A DNA stretch of 64,000 nucleotides, taken from Litoribaculum gwangyangense (lineage in GTDB: Bacteria > Bacteroidota > Bacteroidia > Flavobacteriales > Flavobacteriaceae). The stretch covers positions 248,001-312,000 of the forward strand of contig NZ_BAABJW010000004.1 of NCBI RefSeq assembly GCF_039543505.1. Reading direction: 5' to 3'. The notes under the pieces were generated by a model. The model was not told where the DNA came from, ran no database searches, and saw nothing but the letters and a program-made list of their open reading frames with translations. How positions within the stretch are numbered: the stretch's first letter is position 1; each line of letters opens with the position of its first letter. The translations under genes and the position numbers were made by a program. Below are positions 45,225-52,506 of this stretch, piece by piece.

Positions 45225-46025
45225 ATGACAGCACACGAAATTGACTATAGAATCTATGGCGAAGAAATGCAATATGTAGAAATTGAACTCGATCCTCAAG
45301 AAGGCGTTGTGGCCGAAGCAGGTAGTTTCATGATGATGGATGATGGAATAAAAATGGAAACTATTTTTGGGGATGGTTCACAAAAAGACTCTGGCTTTTT
45401 AGGGAAGATTTTAGGCGCCGGTAAACGAATATTAACTGGCGAAAGTTTGTTTATGACAGCTTTTTATAACACTGTAGTCGGTAAACGTAATGTTTCATTT
45501 GCATCACCTTATCCTGGGAAAATTATTCCAATTGATTTAACCGAATTTGGGGGTAAATTTATTTGTCAAAAAGATGCATTTCTTTGTGCCGCCAAGGGTG
45601 TGAGTATAGGTATTGAATTCTCAAAAAAGCTAGGTCGAGGTCTTTTTGGTGGCGAAGGGTTTATCATGCAAAAATTGGAAGGTGATGGTATGGCATTTGT
45701 ACATGCTGGGGGTACTATGGCCAAAAAAGAATTACTTGCTGGTGAAACTATGAGAGTAGATACAGGTTGTATTGTTGGTTTTGATCAAACAGTAGATTAT
45801 GATATTGAGTTTGTTGGTGGTATAAAAAACACAGTTTTTGGGGGTGAAGGCTTGTTTTTTGCAAAATTACAAGGCCCTGGAACGGTGTATGTGCAATCGT
45901 TACCATTTAGCAGGTTAGCTGGGAGAGTATTGGCTTCAGCTCCTCAAGGTGGTGGGAAGAACAAAGGTGAAGGAAGTATTTTAGGAGGACTAGGGGATTT
46001 GCTAGATGGGGATAATAGATTTTAG
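45225..46025 (+). CDS. AIM24 family protein (TIGR00266)
   Basis: The 266-residue protein matches the AIM24/TIGR00266 family: YVEIELDPQEGVVAEAGSFMMM, then ILTGESLFMTAFYN, and glycine-rich VTGQ-like strands such as GTVYVQSLPFSRLAGRV. The fold is a tryptophan RNA-binding attenuator-like beta barrel. The eukaryotic homologue is mitochondrial, but the bacterial role is unknown. The C-terminus is Gly-rich (GGGKNKGEGSILGGLGDLLDG). It is in a single transcript or behind the DUF4442 gene (97-bp gap). Confidence 0.88.
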   Translation: MTAHEIDYRIYGEEMQYVEIELDPQEGVVAEAGSFMMMDDGIKMETIFGDGSQKDSGFLGKILGAGKRILTGESLFMTAFYNTVVGKRNVSFASPYPGKIIPIDLTEFGGKFICQKDAFLCAAKGVSIGIEFSKKLGRGLFGGEGFIMQKLEGDGMAFVHAGGTMAKKELLAGETMRVDTGCIVGFDQTVDYDIEFVGGIKNTVFGGEGLFFAKLQGPGTVYVQSLPFSRLAGRVLASAPQGGGKNKGEGSILGGLGDLLDGDNRF

Positions 46026-46149
46026 GTGTTAATTTTTATTTAAATAAAAAATAGTGTTCAAATTTTTAGTAAATTAGAAACATAATTTTAAATTTACAAC
46101 CTATAAAACAAATCTACATTTACATTACAAACCTAAACCTAAGTTTAAA

Positions 46150-46347
46150 ATGGCTAGAGCAATGCTAGAGTATACTAAAACGGTGCTCAATAAAGTGAGT
46201 TTTGATGTATCGTTGTTTTGCAGAGAAGTACAAAAGGCATTAACACGTTTATTGCCTTACGAGATTGAAGAGCTTAAAATTTTTATTCATTCTCTGATTC
46301 AGCAAAATCCAGAATTAAATCAATGTTTAATCTATTTAAAACCATAA
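46150..46347 (+). CDS. Small conserved-looking helical protein (65 aa), unknown
   Basis: The 65-residue protein is mostly helical: MARAMLEYTKTVLNKVSFD, then FCREVQKALTRLLPYEIEELKIFI and PELNQCLIYLKP. It has no signal peptide or membrane helix. A proper ATG, the codon pattern and a strong terminator just after its stop support a real gene. A relative is thought to occur across Flavobacteriaceae, from memory. No function is known. It is convergent with oxyR, sharing the hairpin at 46350-46378. Confidence 0.75.
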   Translation: MARAMLEYTKTVLNKVSFDVSLFCREVQKALTRLLPYEIEELKIFIHSLIQQNPELNQCLIYLKP

Positions 46348-46349
46348 AA

Positions 46350-46378
46350 AAAAGCGACTTTTAAGTCGCTTTTTTTTA
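46350..46378. terminator. Bidirectional terminator between the 65-aa gene and oxyR
   Basis: A 10-bp palindromic stem with GCGACTT arms is flanked by A7 on the left and T8 on the right. It sits between two convergent genes and can stop both. Confidence 0.8.
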
Positions 46379-46381
46379 TGG

Positions 46382-47323
46382 TCATTTTTTTGGCAATGGG
46401 CTGATTATTTTCACATCTTGAAAAGCTATTGCACCCCTTATAATACCGGATATTACATCTTGTAAGGTTTCAATTATTTGAATTTTTAATTCACTTTTGT
46501 GATAAATGATACTTACCTCTCTTGCTGGCGAAGGTTCATTAAAGTAATGTAGATTTTCTTTTTCCTTTTCATTAATGTCTAAGGTGTGTAAATAAGGTAG
46601 TAATGTCATACCTAATCCTTCATTTGATAATTTCACTAATGTCTCTATACTACCACTTTCAATTTGAAATTGATCATCAGAATGATTTTTAAAAACTTTG
46701 CAAAGATTAATAACACCATCTCGAAAGCAATGTCCATCTTCAAGAAGTAACATATCATTAATATCCAAATCGGAAACATCTATTTTTTTGTTCGTATAAA
46801 GTCTGTGTCCTTGGGGAATGTAACATACAAAAGGTTCAAAATAAAGAACACGTTCTTTAATGCTATCATCTTCTAAAGGAGTGGCAGCAATCGCTGCATC
46901 TAAATGACCTTCTTTAATTCTAGTAATAATTTCCTCAGTAGTTAATTCTTCAATCTTCAGTTTAACTTTTGGATGCTTTTTTATAAAGGTTTTTAAAAAC
47001 ATGGGTAGTAAAGTGGGCATTACCGTTGGAATGATTCCTAATTTAAATTCACCACCAATATATCCCTTTTGTTGGTCTACAATATCCTGTATTCTATAAG
47101 ATTCGTTTACTATATTTCTAGCTTGAGTTACAATTTTTCTACCTACATCGGTTAGTTCAATGGGTTTTTTACTTCTGTCAAAAATTTGAATATCTAATTC
47201 GTCCTCAAGTTTTTGAATTTGCATGCTTAATGTGGGTTGGGTAACAAAACACTTTTCAGCAGCTTTGGTAAAATTTTGATTTTCAGCTACCGCTAAAACA
47301 TAATATAATTGGGTAATCGTCAT
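46382..47323 (-). CDS. oxyR: LysR-type hydrogen peroxide regulator OxyR
   Basis: The 313-residue LysR protein has an N-terminal winged helix-turn-helix (FTKAAEKCFVTQPTLSMQIQ, residues 18-37) and an effector domain. With ATG 47323 the two cysteines in EDGHCFRDGVINLCKVF fall at positions 199 and 208, exactly the redox pair of E. coli OxyR. This supports both the identity and this start (TTG 47332 is also open). It senses peroxide and activates catalase or peroxidase genes. The upstream region carries a dyad of CTAT/ATAG elements and a divergent promoter (see findings). Confidence 0.92.
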   Translation of the reverse strand: MTITQLYYVLAVAENQNFTKAAEKCFVTQPTLSMQIQKLEDELDIQIFDRSKKPIELTDVGRKIVTQARNIVNESYRIQDIVDQQKGYIGGEFKLGIIPTVMPTLLPMFLKTFIKKHPKVKLKIEELTTEEIITRIKEGHLDAAIAATPLEDDSIKERVLYFEPFVCYIPQGHRLYTNKKIDVSDLDINDMLLLEDGHCFRDGVINLCKVFKNHSDDQFQIESGSIETLVKLSNEGLGMTLLPYLHTLDINEKEKENLHYFNEPSPAREVSIIYHKSELKIQIIETLQDVISGIIRGAIAFQDVKIISPLPKK

Positions 47324-47355
47324 AAGTATCAATTTAAGCTATAAAAATATAAAAA

Positions 47356-47393
47356 CTATCAATAATACTTATATTAATAGGTGTTAATTATAG
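47356..47393. promoter_or_regulatory. Possible OxyR operator between oxyR and a divergent promoter
   Basis: CTAT at 47356-47359 and ATAG at 47377-47380 end an imperfect 25-bp palindrome, and a second ATAG lies at 47390-47393. LysR-type OxyR sites are built from ATAG/CTAT elements, but the spacing here is not identical to E. coli. Confidence 0.35.
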
Positions 47394-47395
47394 TT

Positions 47396-47403
47396 TACTT
47401 TTG
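47396..47403 (+). promoter_or_regulatory. Divergent -7 promoter box next to oxyR
   Basis: TACTTTTG is a perfect TAnnTTTG box on the plus strand, opposite to oxyR. No plus-strand gene lies ahead of it before the hairpin at 47464. Confidence 0.45.
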
Positions 47404-47409
47404 TTTTAG

Positions 47410-47496
47410 TTTAGTTTGTTAAAGTTTTACCGATAAGTAAAGTTTTAAAGTTGGTTAATAGTGAAAAGCGACCTTTTTTTAAAGGTCGCTTTTTTA
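47410..47496 (+). ncRNA. Candidate small RNA divergent from oxyR
   Basis: A promoter box (47396-47403) and a plus-strand terminator (12-bp stem 47464-47475 with 47482-47493, then T run) bracket about 85 bp without an ATG-started frame. The 10-mer TAAAGTTTTA occurs twice (47420 and 47438). The layout recalls OxyS beside oxyR in enterobacteria, though sequence similarity is not claimed. A remnant of a deleted dps-like gene is an alternative. Confidence 0.35.
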
Positions 47497-47510
47497 TTTG
47501 TTATTTAGTT

Positions 47511-47933
47511 TTAAAATATAATTTTTAACTCTAAATTTTCATCATTCATCTCAAATTTGGCTTTACTAAATTGTGGAGGTCCAAAACTCATATCGTTATT
47601 GGATGCGCCGTAGGCTTCTTTTGGCATGCCGTTTTCTTGAAAGTCCATTTTTCGGTTTTCGTTTTCGTCATGTAAAGCCATAATCGCGTAGGTTCCAGGT
47701 GTTACATTTTCAAAAGTTAAAGACACTTGACCGTCTACAATTTTGCTCTCCAAGTTTTGGATACCACTAGCTTTCATAAAAGTCCCTTCAGTGTGAAGCG
47801 AAAGCAAAACGTTTCCATTATTGTTTTGAATATTTTCAATAGTAACGGTGATGGAGTGTCCTGCTTTTTCTTCTTGTGCGTAGTTAAATGATACTGATAA
47901 TAATAGGACGATAATTAATGTTAGTGTTTTCAT
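47511..47933 (-). CDS. DUF2141 secreted protein
   Basis: The 140-residue protein has signal peptide MKTLTLIIVLLLSVSFNYA and a DUF2141 domain: ITVTIENIQNNNGNVLLSLH, TFENVTPGTYAIMALHDENENRKMD and ENGMPKEAYGASNNDMSFGPP. It should lie in the periplasm or outer membrane. The role is unknown. ATG 47933 is chosen over an upstream one (47984), since the longer form would put 17 residues before the signal peptide. Calcium-binding-like DENENRKMD suggests a metal site. Confidence 0.85.
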   Translation of the reverse strand: MKTLTLIIVLLLSVSFNYAQEEKAGHSITVTIENIQNNNGNVLLSLHTEGTFMKASGIQNLESKIVDGQVSLTFENVTPGTYAIMALHDENENRKMDFQENGMPKEAYGASNNDMSFGPPQFSKAKFEMNDENLELKIIF

Positions 47934-48064
47934 GATATTTGATTTTTTGTTTAACAATTCAAATATCCAACAGTTATTAAACATCCAATAAAAATATCTA
48001 CCGAGTTGTAAAATTTAAATGATGAAATGTAAAATGTAGGATTTTAAGAAGCATTTTGCTTAGG

Positions 48065-48766
48065 TTAATCAATGATTTCCACCTTTCTTATGTAAATATT
48101 TCGCAATGGCCAATCCCCGTCTTCTGTTTCCACTGCTGCGATTTCATCAACGACATCCATACCGCTAATAACCCTTCCAAAAATGGTATAATCACCATCT
48201 AAAAAATGTGCTCCACCTTTTTGGCAAACAATAAAAAACTCGTAAGGAGATGCCAATTTATGTGGATTATCAATTTCACTACTAGGCATCGAGATAACTC
48301 CTCTTTCATGGGTGAAACCACGTTTAGTGTCAGGGGGTAACAAATATTTGCCAATCTTACTCCGTTTTCTTGCCGTTTTCACATCATCACTATTACCACC
48401 TTGAATAATATAATTATCAATGACTCTGTAAAATTGTGTGCCATCGAAATATTTTTGTTTGGTTAAAAAAATAAAGTTTGAGCGGTGATATTTTGTTTCA
48501 TTAAAAAGTAAAATATCAATATTTCCAAAATCTGTGGTAATGCGGACTTTGTTTTCTTTATGTTTTTTATCATATTCCTGAAAAAAGAACATGGCATTTT
48601 TAGAATCTAACTTGGGGTATCTTCTATCCGGTTTTTCCGAATCATTTTTAATTGTTTGTAGAGTGTCAGATTTCGTTAGGTCTTCTTTTGTTGTTTTCTT
48701 TTTAGTTTGTTTATCTTCACAATTCGTAAACAAAAAAAACATACTTAAAAGGATAATTAGCCGCAT
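48065..48766 (-). CDS. Cyclophilin-type peptidyl-prolyl isomerase lipoprotein
   Basis: The 233-residue protein has a lipoprotein signal, MRLIILLSMFFLFTNC, with the lipobox Cys at residue 16. A lysine/threonine-rich linker and a cyclophilin domain follow (about 75-230: TTDFGNIDILLFNETKYHRSNF, FYRVIDNYIIQGGN, DGDYTIFGRVISGMDVVDEI). It should help fold proteins in the periplasm, tethered to a membrane. The start codon is 3 bp from the start of the opposite Nudix gene. Confidence 0.9.
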   Translation of the reverse strand: MRLIILLSMFFLFTNCEDKQTKKKTTKEDLTKSDTLQTIKNDSEKPDRRYPKLDSKNAMFFFQEYDKKHKENKVRITTDFGNIDILLFNETKYHRSNFIFLTKQKYFDGTQFYRVIDNYIIQGGNSDDVKTARKRSKIGKYLLPPDTKRGFTHERGVISMPSSEIDNPHKLASPYEFFIVCQKGGAHFLDGDYTIFGRVISGMDVVDEIAAVETEDGDWPLRNIYIRKVEIID

Positions 48767-48769
48767 GCA

Positions 48770-49411
48770 ATGAGATTTGATGATTTTTTAATATCGTTAT
48801 CAAAAATAAAAAATATAGAATTGCCAGCCGAAACATCTCATTTTAAAATGGTACCACCGTTCCGGCAAGAATTGTTAAAGCTACAAAAAGAAGCTATTAA
48901 AACAGCGAAAAACGCGGGTGTTTTAGCCTTGTTTTATCCAGATTTAAATTATAAAACTAGATTTGTACTCATTTTAAGAAAATCATATAAAGGCGTTCAT
49001 TCTGCGCAAATAGCTTTTCCTGGAGGCAAACTGGAAATGGAGGATGAGTCCATTGAACATACCGCTTTAAGGGAAACTTTTGAGGAAGTTGGTGTGCCAA
49101 CAAATGTTGTAAAAGTAGTTCGAAAATTATCCCAAGTTTATATCCCACCGAGTAATTTTTACGTTCATCCGTTTTTAGGATTTGTTGATAAAACCCCTAG
49201 TTTTATAAAACAAGAAAATGAAGTTGAAGATATTTTAGAAATTGCTCTGGATCATTTTTTAGATGAGAAATGCTTGATAACCAAAAAAGTAAAAACATCT
49301 TACAGTGTTGAGGTTGAAGTGCCGGCATTCCAATTAAATGGACACCATGTTTGGGGAGCGACCGCTATGATGCTGAGTGAAATTAAAGACATGTTAAAAC
49401 AACTTATCTAG
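48770..49411 (+). CDS. Nudix hydrolase, CoA pyrophosphatase type
   Basis: The 213-residue enzyme shows the Nudix box: PGGKLEMEDESIEHTALRET followed by EEVGV, with the RExxEExG core. The upstream LILRKSYKGVHSAQIAFPGG matches the CoA-pyrophosphatase subgroup (NudL type), which hydrolyses CoA or acyl-CoA. The N-terminus MRFDDFLISLSKIKN is the family's usual start, so ATG 48770 is well supported. It is 3 bp from the start codon of the opposite cyclophilin lipoprotein. The PlsC-like gene follows after 50 bp. Confidence 0.9.
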   Translation: MRFDDFLISLSKIKNIELPAETSHFKMVPPFRQELLKLQKEAIKTAKNAGVLALFYPDLNYKTRFVLILRKSYKGVHSAQIAFPGGKLEMEDESIEHTALRETFEEVGVPTNVVKVVRKLSQVYIPPSNFYVHPFLGFVDKTPSFIKQENEVEDILEIALDHFLDEKCLITKKVKTSYSVEVEVPAFQLNGHHVWGATAMMLSEIKDMLKQLI

Positions 49412-49461
49412 TTTGTAGATTTATTACATTTGTAATAACTAACCAATTTGAAACGAAATCT

Positions 49462-50259
49462 ATGGGATTGTTTAAAAGAAATCCTTTCGGGCATATATTA
49501 TTTGTTAAAAAATGGCTCATTAGAATTTTGGGCGTCATGACTCATCGGCGTTTTCGAGGATTTAATGAATTGCAAATTGAAGGCTCTGAAATTATAAAAT
49601 TATTACCAGATACCAATGTCCTTTTCATTTCAAACCATCAAACGTATTTTGCTGATGTAGTATCTATGTTCCATGTTTTTAATGCCAGTTTAAGTGGACG
49701 AGTAGATTCCATTAAAAATGTAGGATATCTATGGAACCCCAAACTCAATATCTATTATGTTGCCGCTAAAGAAACTATGAAAGCAGGTTTACTTCCAAAA
49801 ATTTTGGCTTATGTAGGGTCTATTAGTATTGAGCGTACTTGGAGAGCTGAAGGCAAGGATGTTAATAGGCAAGTGCGCATGAGTGATATTTCAAATATAG
49901 GAAAAGCGCTGGATGATGGTTGGGTTATTACCTTTCCTCAAGGAACTACAACGCCTTTTAAGCCCATTAGAAAAGGGACTGCACATATAATAAAACGCTA
50001 TAAACCTATAGTAGTACCTATAGTTATTGATGGCTTTCGTCGTTCTTTTGATAAAAAAGGCTTGAGAATAAAAAAGAAAAATATCCTGCAATCTATGGAA
50101 ATTAAGGCACCTTTAGATATTGATTATGACAATGAAACCACCGATGAGATTGTAAAAAAAATTGAATATGCCATAGAGCAACATCCATCTTTTTTAAAGG
50201 TTATTCCGCAAAGCGAGTTGGAAGCACTCGAAGAGTTAAATAAACTACGCGAGTGGTGA
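49462..50259 (+). CDS. Lysophospholipid acyltransferase (PlsC family)
   Basis: This 265-residue protein belongs to the PlsC 1-acylglycerol-3-phosphate acyltransferase superfamily. The acyl-acceptor motif is ISNHQTYFADV, where His and Asp are five residues apart instead of the classic four. The second block is SISIERTWRAEG, and the third FPQGTTTPFKPIRKGTAH replaces the common FPEGTRS. It should add the second acyl chain in phosphatidic acid or another lipid. It is plus-strand behind the Nudix gene, probably in one transcript. Confidence 0.87.
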   Translation: MGLFKRNPFGHILFVKKWLIRILGVMTHRRFRGFNELQIEGSEIIKLLPDTNVLFISNHQTYFADVVSMFHVFNASLSGRVDSIKNVGYLWNPKLNIYYVAAKETMKAGLLPKILAYVGSISIERTWRAEGKDVNRQVRMSDISNIGKALDDGWVITFPQGTTTPFKPIRKGTAHIIKRYKPIVVPIVIDGFRRSFDKKGLRIKKKNILQSMEIKAPLDIDYDNETTDEIVKKIEYAIEQHPSFLKVIPQSELEALEELNKLREW

Positions 50260-50334
50260 CTTGAGTTTATCCTATGTATAATATACATTTTGGATATTCA
50301 AATTTTTATTTTCAGATAAAATATTAAACATACC

Positions 50335-50922
50335 TTGGAATTTTGTAAAGGAGAACATAAGCATTTTATTGTTTACAAACCATACAACTATTTAAGTCAG
50401 TTTTATAGTAATTCTAAACAACAAAAAAATAAGAGGTTTCTCGGCGAACTCTATAATTTTCCAAAAGGGATTATGCCAATAGGTAGGCTGGACGAAAAAT
50501 CCGAAGGACTTTTATTGCTTACCACCAATGGTAAATTGAGCGATTATATAAATAGCCAAAAAGTTGATAAGGAATATTATGCCCAGTTAGATGGGAATAT
50601 TTCAGTTGAGGCTATTAAAAAATTAGAAACTGGTATTGAAATTGGTTTTGATGGAAAAAAATATCTTACAAAACCATGTAAGGTTTTTAAATTATCTGAT
50701 AGTCCAAATTTACCAATGCGATCCAAAAAAATAAGAGATACACGACATGGACCAACTAGTTGGATATCCTTAACTTTAAATGAGGGCAAATTTAGGCAAG
50801 TGCGAAAAATGACTTCTGCTGTCGGTTTTCCAACCCTTAGATTGGTAAGAGTTAAAGTTGGTCATATTAGCTTAAATAATATGCAAATAGGTGAGGTGCT
50901 CGAGTTGGATAAATTAGTTTAG
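50335..50922 (+). CDS. 23S/16S rRNA pseudouridine synthase (RluE/RsuA family)
   Basis: The 195-residue protein is a short pseudouridine synthase: HFIVYKPYNYLSQF, then the catalytic GRLDEKSEGLLLLTTNG with Asp (about residue 49), and LTLNEGKFRQVRKMTSAVGFPTLRLVRVKVG. The lack of an S4 domain fits the RluE/RluF-like branch. It uses a TTG start at 50335; no ATG exists upstream in this frame before a stop at 50317. Its stop overlaps the DUF3784 gene by 4 bp. The target uridine is unknown. Confidence 0.88.
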   Translation: MEFCKGEHKHFIVYKPYNYLSQFYSNSKQQKNKRFLGELYNFPKGIMPIGRLDEKSEGLLLLTTNGKLSDYINSQKVDKEYYAQLDGNISVEAIKKLETGIEIGFDGKKYLTKPCKVFKLSDSPNLPMRSKKIRDTRHGPTSWISLTLNEGKFRQVRKMTSAVGFPTLRLVRVKVGHISLNNMQIGEVLELDKLV

Positions 50923-51311
50923 TTTGTTAATAATTTTATGGTTATAAAAACTAAAATAACACATAACACTACAATACCAATTCTACTGGTAATTGGTGAT
51001 TTTCCCTTGTAAAATGTATTGCTTTTTTGTAGGAAATAAATGTAAGCCAAAACAGGATATATAGCTAGTAATAATCCAGAGGCGAAATCACTTATAAGGA
51101 ACTTTAAAATTAGACCAACCATTATGGTGGTTATACCTAAGACAATATGAAATGATTTAAAAAAAGGTAAAAATCTTTTTAAGTCAAAATTCTTTTGTTC
51201 TTCTTCATTCATGGTATTATAACCAGAAAGTAGGTATTTTGCATTACTCTCGGTTAATATATAGGCCATAGCTATAAAAAGACAACCAGTTATTAAAATA
51301 GCTAAAATCAT
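50919..51311 (-). CDS. DUF3784 small membrane protein
   Basis: The 130-residue protein has four predicted membrane helices and the DUF3784 feature TESNAKYLLSGYNTMNEEEQKNFDLKRF split around residues 20-47, then FHIVLGITTIMVGLILKFLI. The function is unknown. It is the third gene after the sigma factor and the 211-residue membrane protein, 3 bp behind the latter, so it is part of that operon. Confidence 0.87.
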   Translation of the reverse strand: MILAILITGCLFIAMAYILTESNAKYLLSGYNTMNEEEQKNFDLKRFLPFFKSFHIVLGITTIMVGLILKFLISDFASGLLLAIYPVLAYIYFLQKSNTFYKGKSPITSRIGIVVLCVILVFITIKLLTN

Positions 51312-51314
51312 AAT

Positions 51315-51950
51315 TTAAACTTCAAGTTTTTCTAATTCTAAATAATTATTATTTAAACGCTTTAATAGAAATCCGTAAATAATCTTATAGAATAACCAAA
51401 TTATCAATACAAAAAGGACAGTAAAAAATATCATAATAGCATAAATAATTATTAATTTATCATCTCCAAAATCTGCTATTTTATTTGATATTTCAGGGTC
51501 ATTATGTATGGTGTGATAGAAACCAAAAATTAATGATAATCCTGCCATTACAAGATTAAAAAGCACATAGTATTTTACAACTTTACGGGTGCTAATGATG
51601 CTTTTCATTAATTTTTTTACATTATCTGTAACCGATATAGATTTATATGATTTATACAGCAAATAGATGAATAAGAGTATGATTGCGTAGCTAATTATCG
51701 TAAGTATAGTTAAAGTATATTCATTGGAATAAATAGATTCAATTTTTTGTTTGTATTCCTCAGAATAAAAATAAGGAATGGAATTAATAAGTATCCAAAA
51801 AACGAGTTCGGCAATACTTACATAAAACAATGTTTTTACAATTGATGAGGACTTTTTATGCAACATCGGGTAAATATCCTTAACCGACAGTTTTATGTGC
51901 TCTGCATTGGATTTATTCCAATCCTTCTTTAAAATATCTAATTCATCCAT
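51315..51950 (-). CDS. Membrane protein paired with the sigma factor (possible anti-sigma)
   Basis: The 211-residue protein has a cytoplasmic N-terminus of about 40 residues (MDELDILKKDWNKSNAEHIK) and four membrane helices (about 47-70, 85-110, 130-150 and 175-200). The layout (sigma gene, then membrane protein 4 bp behind) matches sigma/anti-sigma pairs, and the family of such proteins in flavobacteria has no clear domain name. The start is ATG 51950; the longer frame from 51992 would overlap the sigma gene by 38 bp. A role as anti-sigma is only inferred. Confidence 0.78.
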   Translation of the reverse strand: MDELDILKKDWNKSNAEHIKLSVKDIYPMLHKKSSSIVKTLFYVSIAELVFWILINSIPYFYSEEYKQKIESIYSNEYTLTILTIISYAIILLFIYLLYKSYKSISVTDNVKKLMKSIISTRKVVKYYVLFNLVMAGLSLIFGFYHTIHNDPEISNKIADFGDDKLIIIYAIMIFFTVLFVLIIWLFYKIIYGFLLKRLNNNYLELEKLEV

Positions 51951-51954
51951 ACTG

Positions 51955-52449
51955 TTACGGATTAAGTATGGTTTTAAGCTTAGTTTTAACACGGTTCATT
52001 TTCACACGTGCGTTTACTTCGCTTATACCCAAAGTTTCACTAATTTCTCTATAGTCTTTGTCTTCTAAATACAAGAATACAAGTGCTTTTTCAATGTCGT
52101 TTAGTTGATGTACTGCTTGGTATAAAACTTTTAATTGTTGTTCTTCGGTGTCATCATAATCCTCAGCCTTAATTTTAAATTCTACATCTCCAAAGTCTTG
52201 TGTATTTAAGGTTCGTTTTGATTTTCTGTAAAGTGTGATAGCGGTATTTAAGCCTACACGATACATCCAGGTGCTAAATTTTGAATCGCCTCGAAATTTA
52301 GGGTAGGCTTTCCAAAGTTGTATGGTTATTTCTTGAAACAAATCATTGTGCGCATCATAATTATTGGTGTACAAACGGCAAACTTTGTGCACAATATTTT
52401 GATGCTTTTCTAGCAATTCAACAAAACTATGTTCTAGTTCTTTATTCAA
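51955..52449 (-). CDS. Sigma-70 family (ECF-like) RNA polymerase sigma factor
   Basis: The 164-residue sigma factor has region 2 (YDAHNDLFQEITIQLWKAYPKF, FSTWMYRVGLNTAITLYRK) and region 4 (LVFLYLEDKDYREISETLGISE, then VKMNRVKTKLK). It lacks regions 1 and 3, as ECF sigma factors do. The start is TTG at 52449, since a stop lies four codons upstream in frame. It forms an operon with the following membrane protein and DUF3784 gene. Its regulon is unknown. Confidence 0.92.
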   Translation of the reverse strand: MNKELEHSFVELLEKHQNIVHKVCRLYTNNYDAHNDLFQEITIQLWKAYPKFRGDSKFSTWMYRVGLNTAITLYRKSKRTLNTQDFGDVEFKIKAEDYDDTEEQQLKVLYQAVHQLNDIEKALVFLYLEDKDYREISETLGISEVNARVKMNRVKTKLKTILNP

Positions 52450-52506
52450 ATTGATGGTTCAGTTACCAATGAGTATAAAAAAAATTAAAAATGTTACAAA
52501 AAGAAA

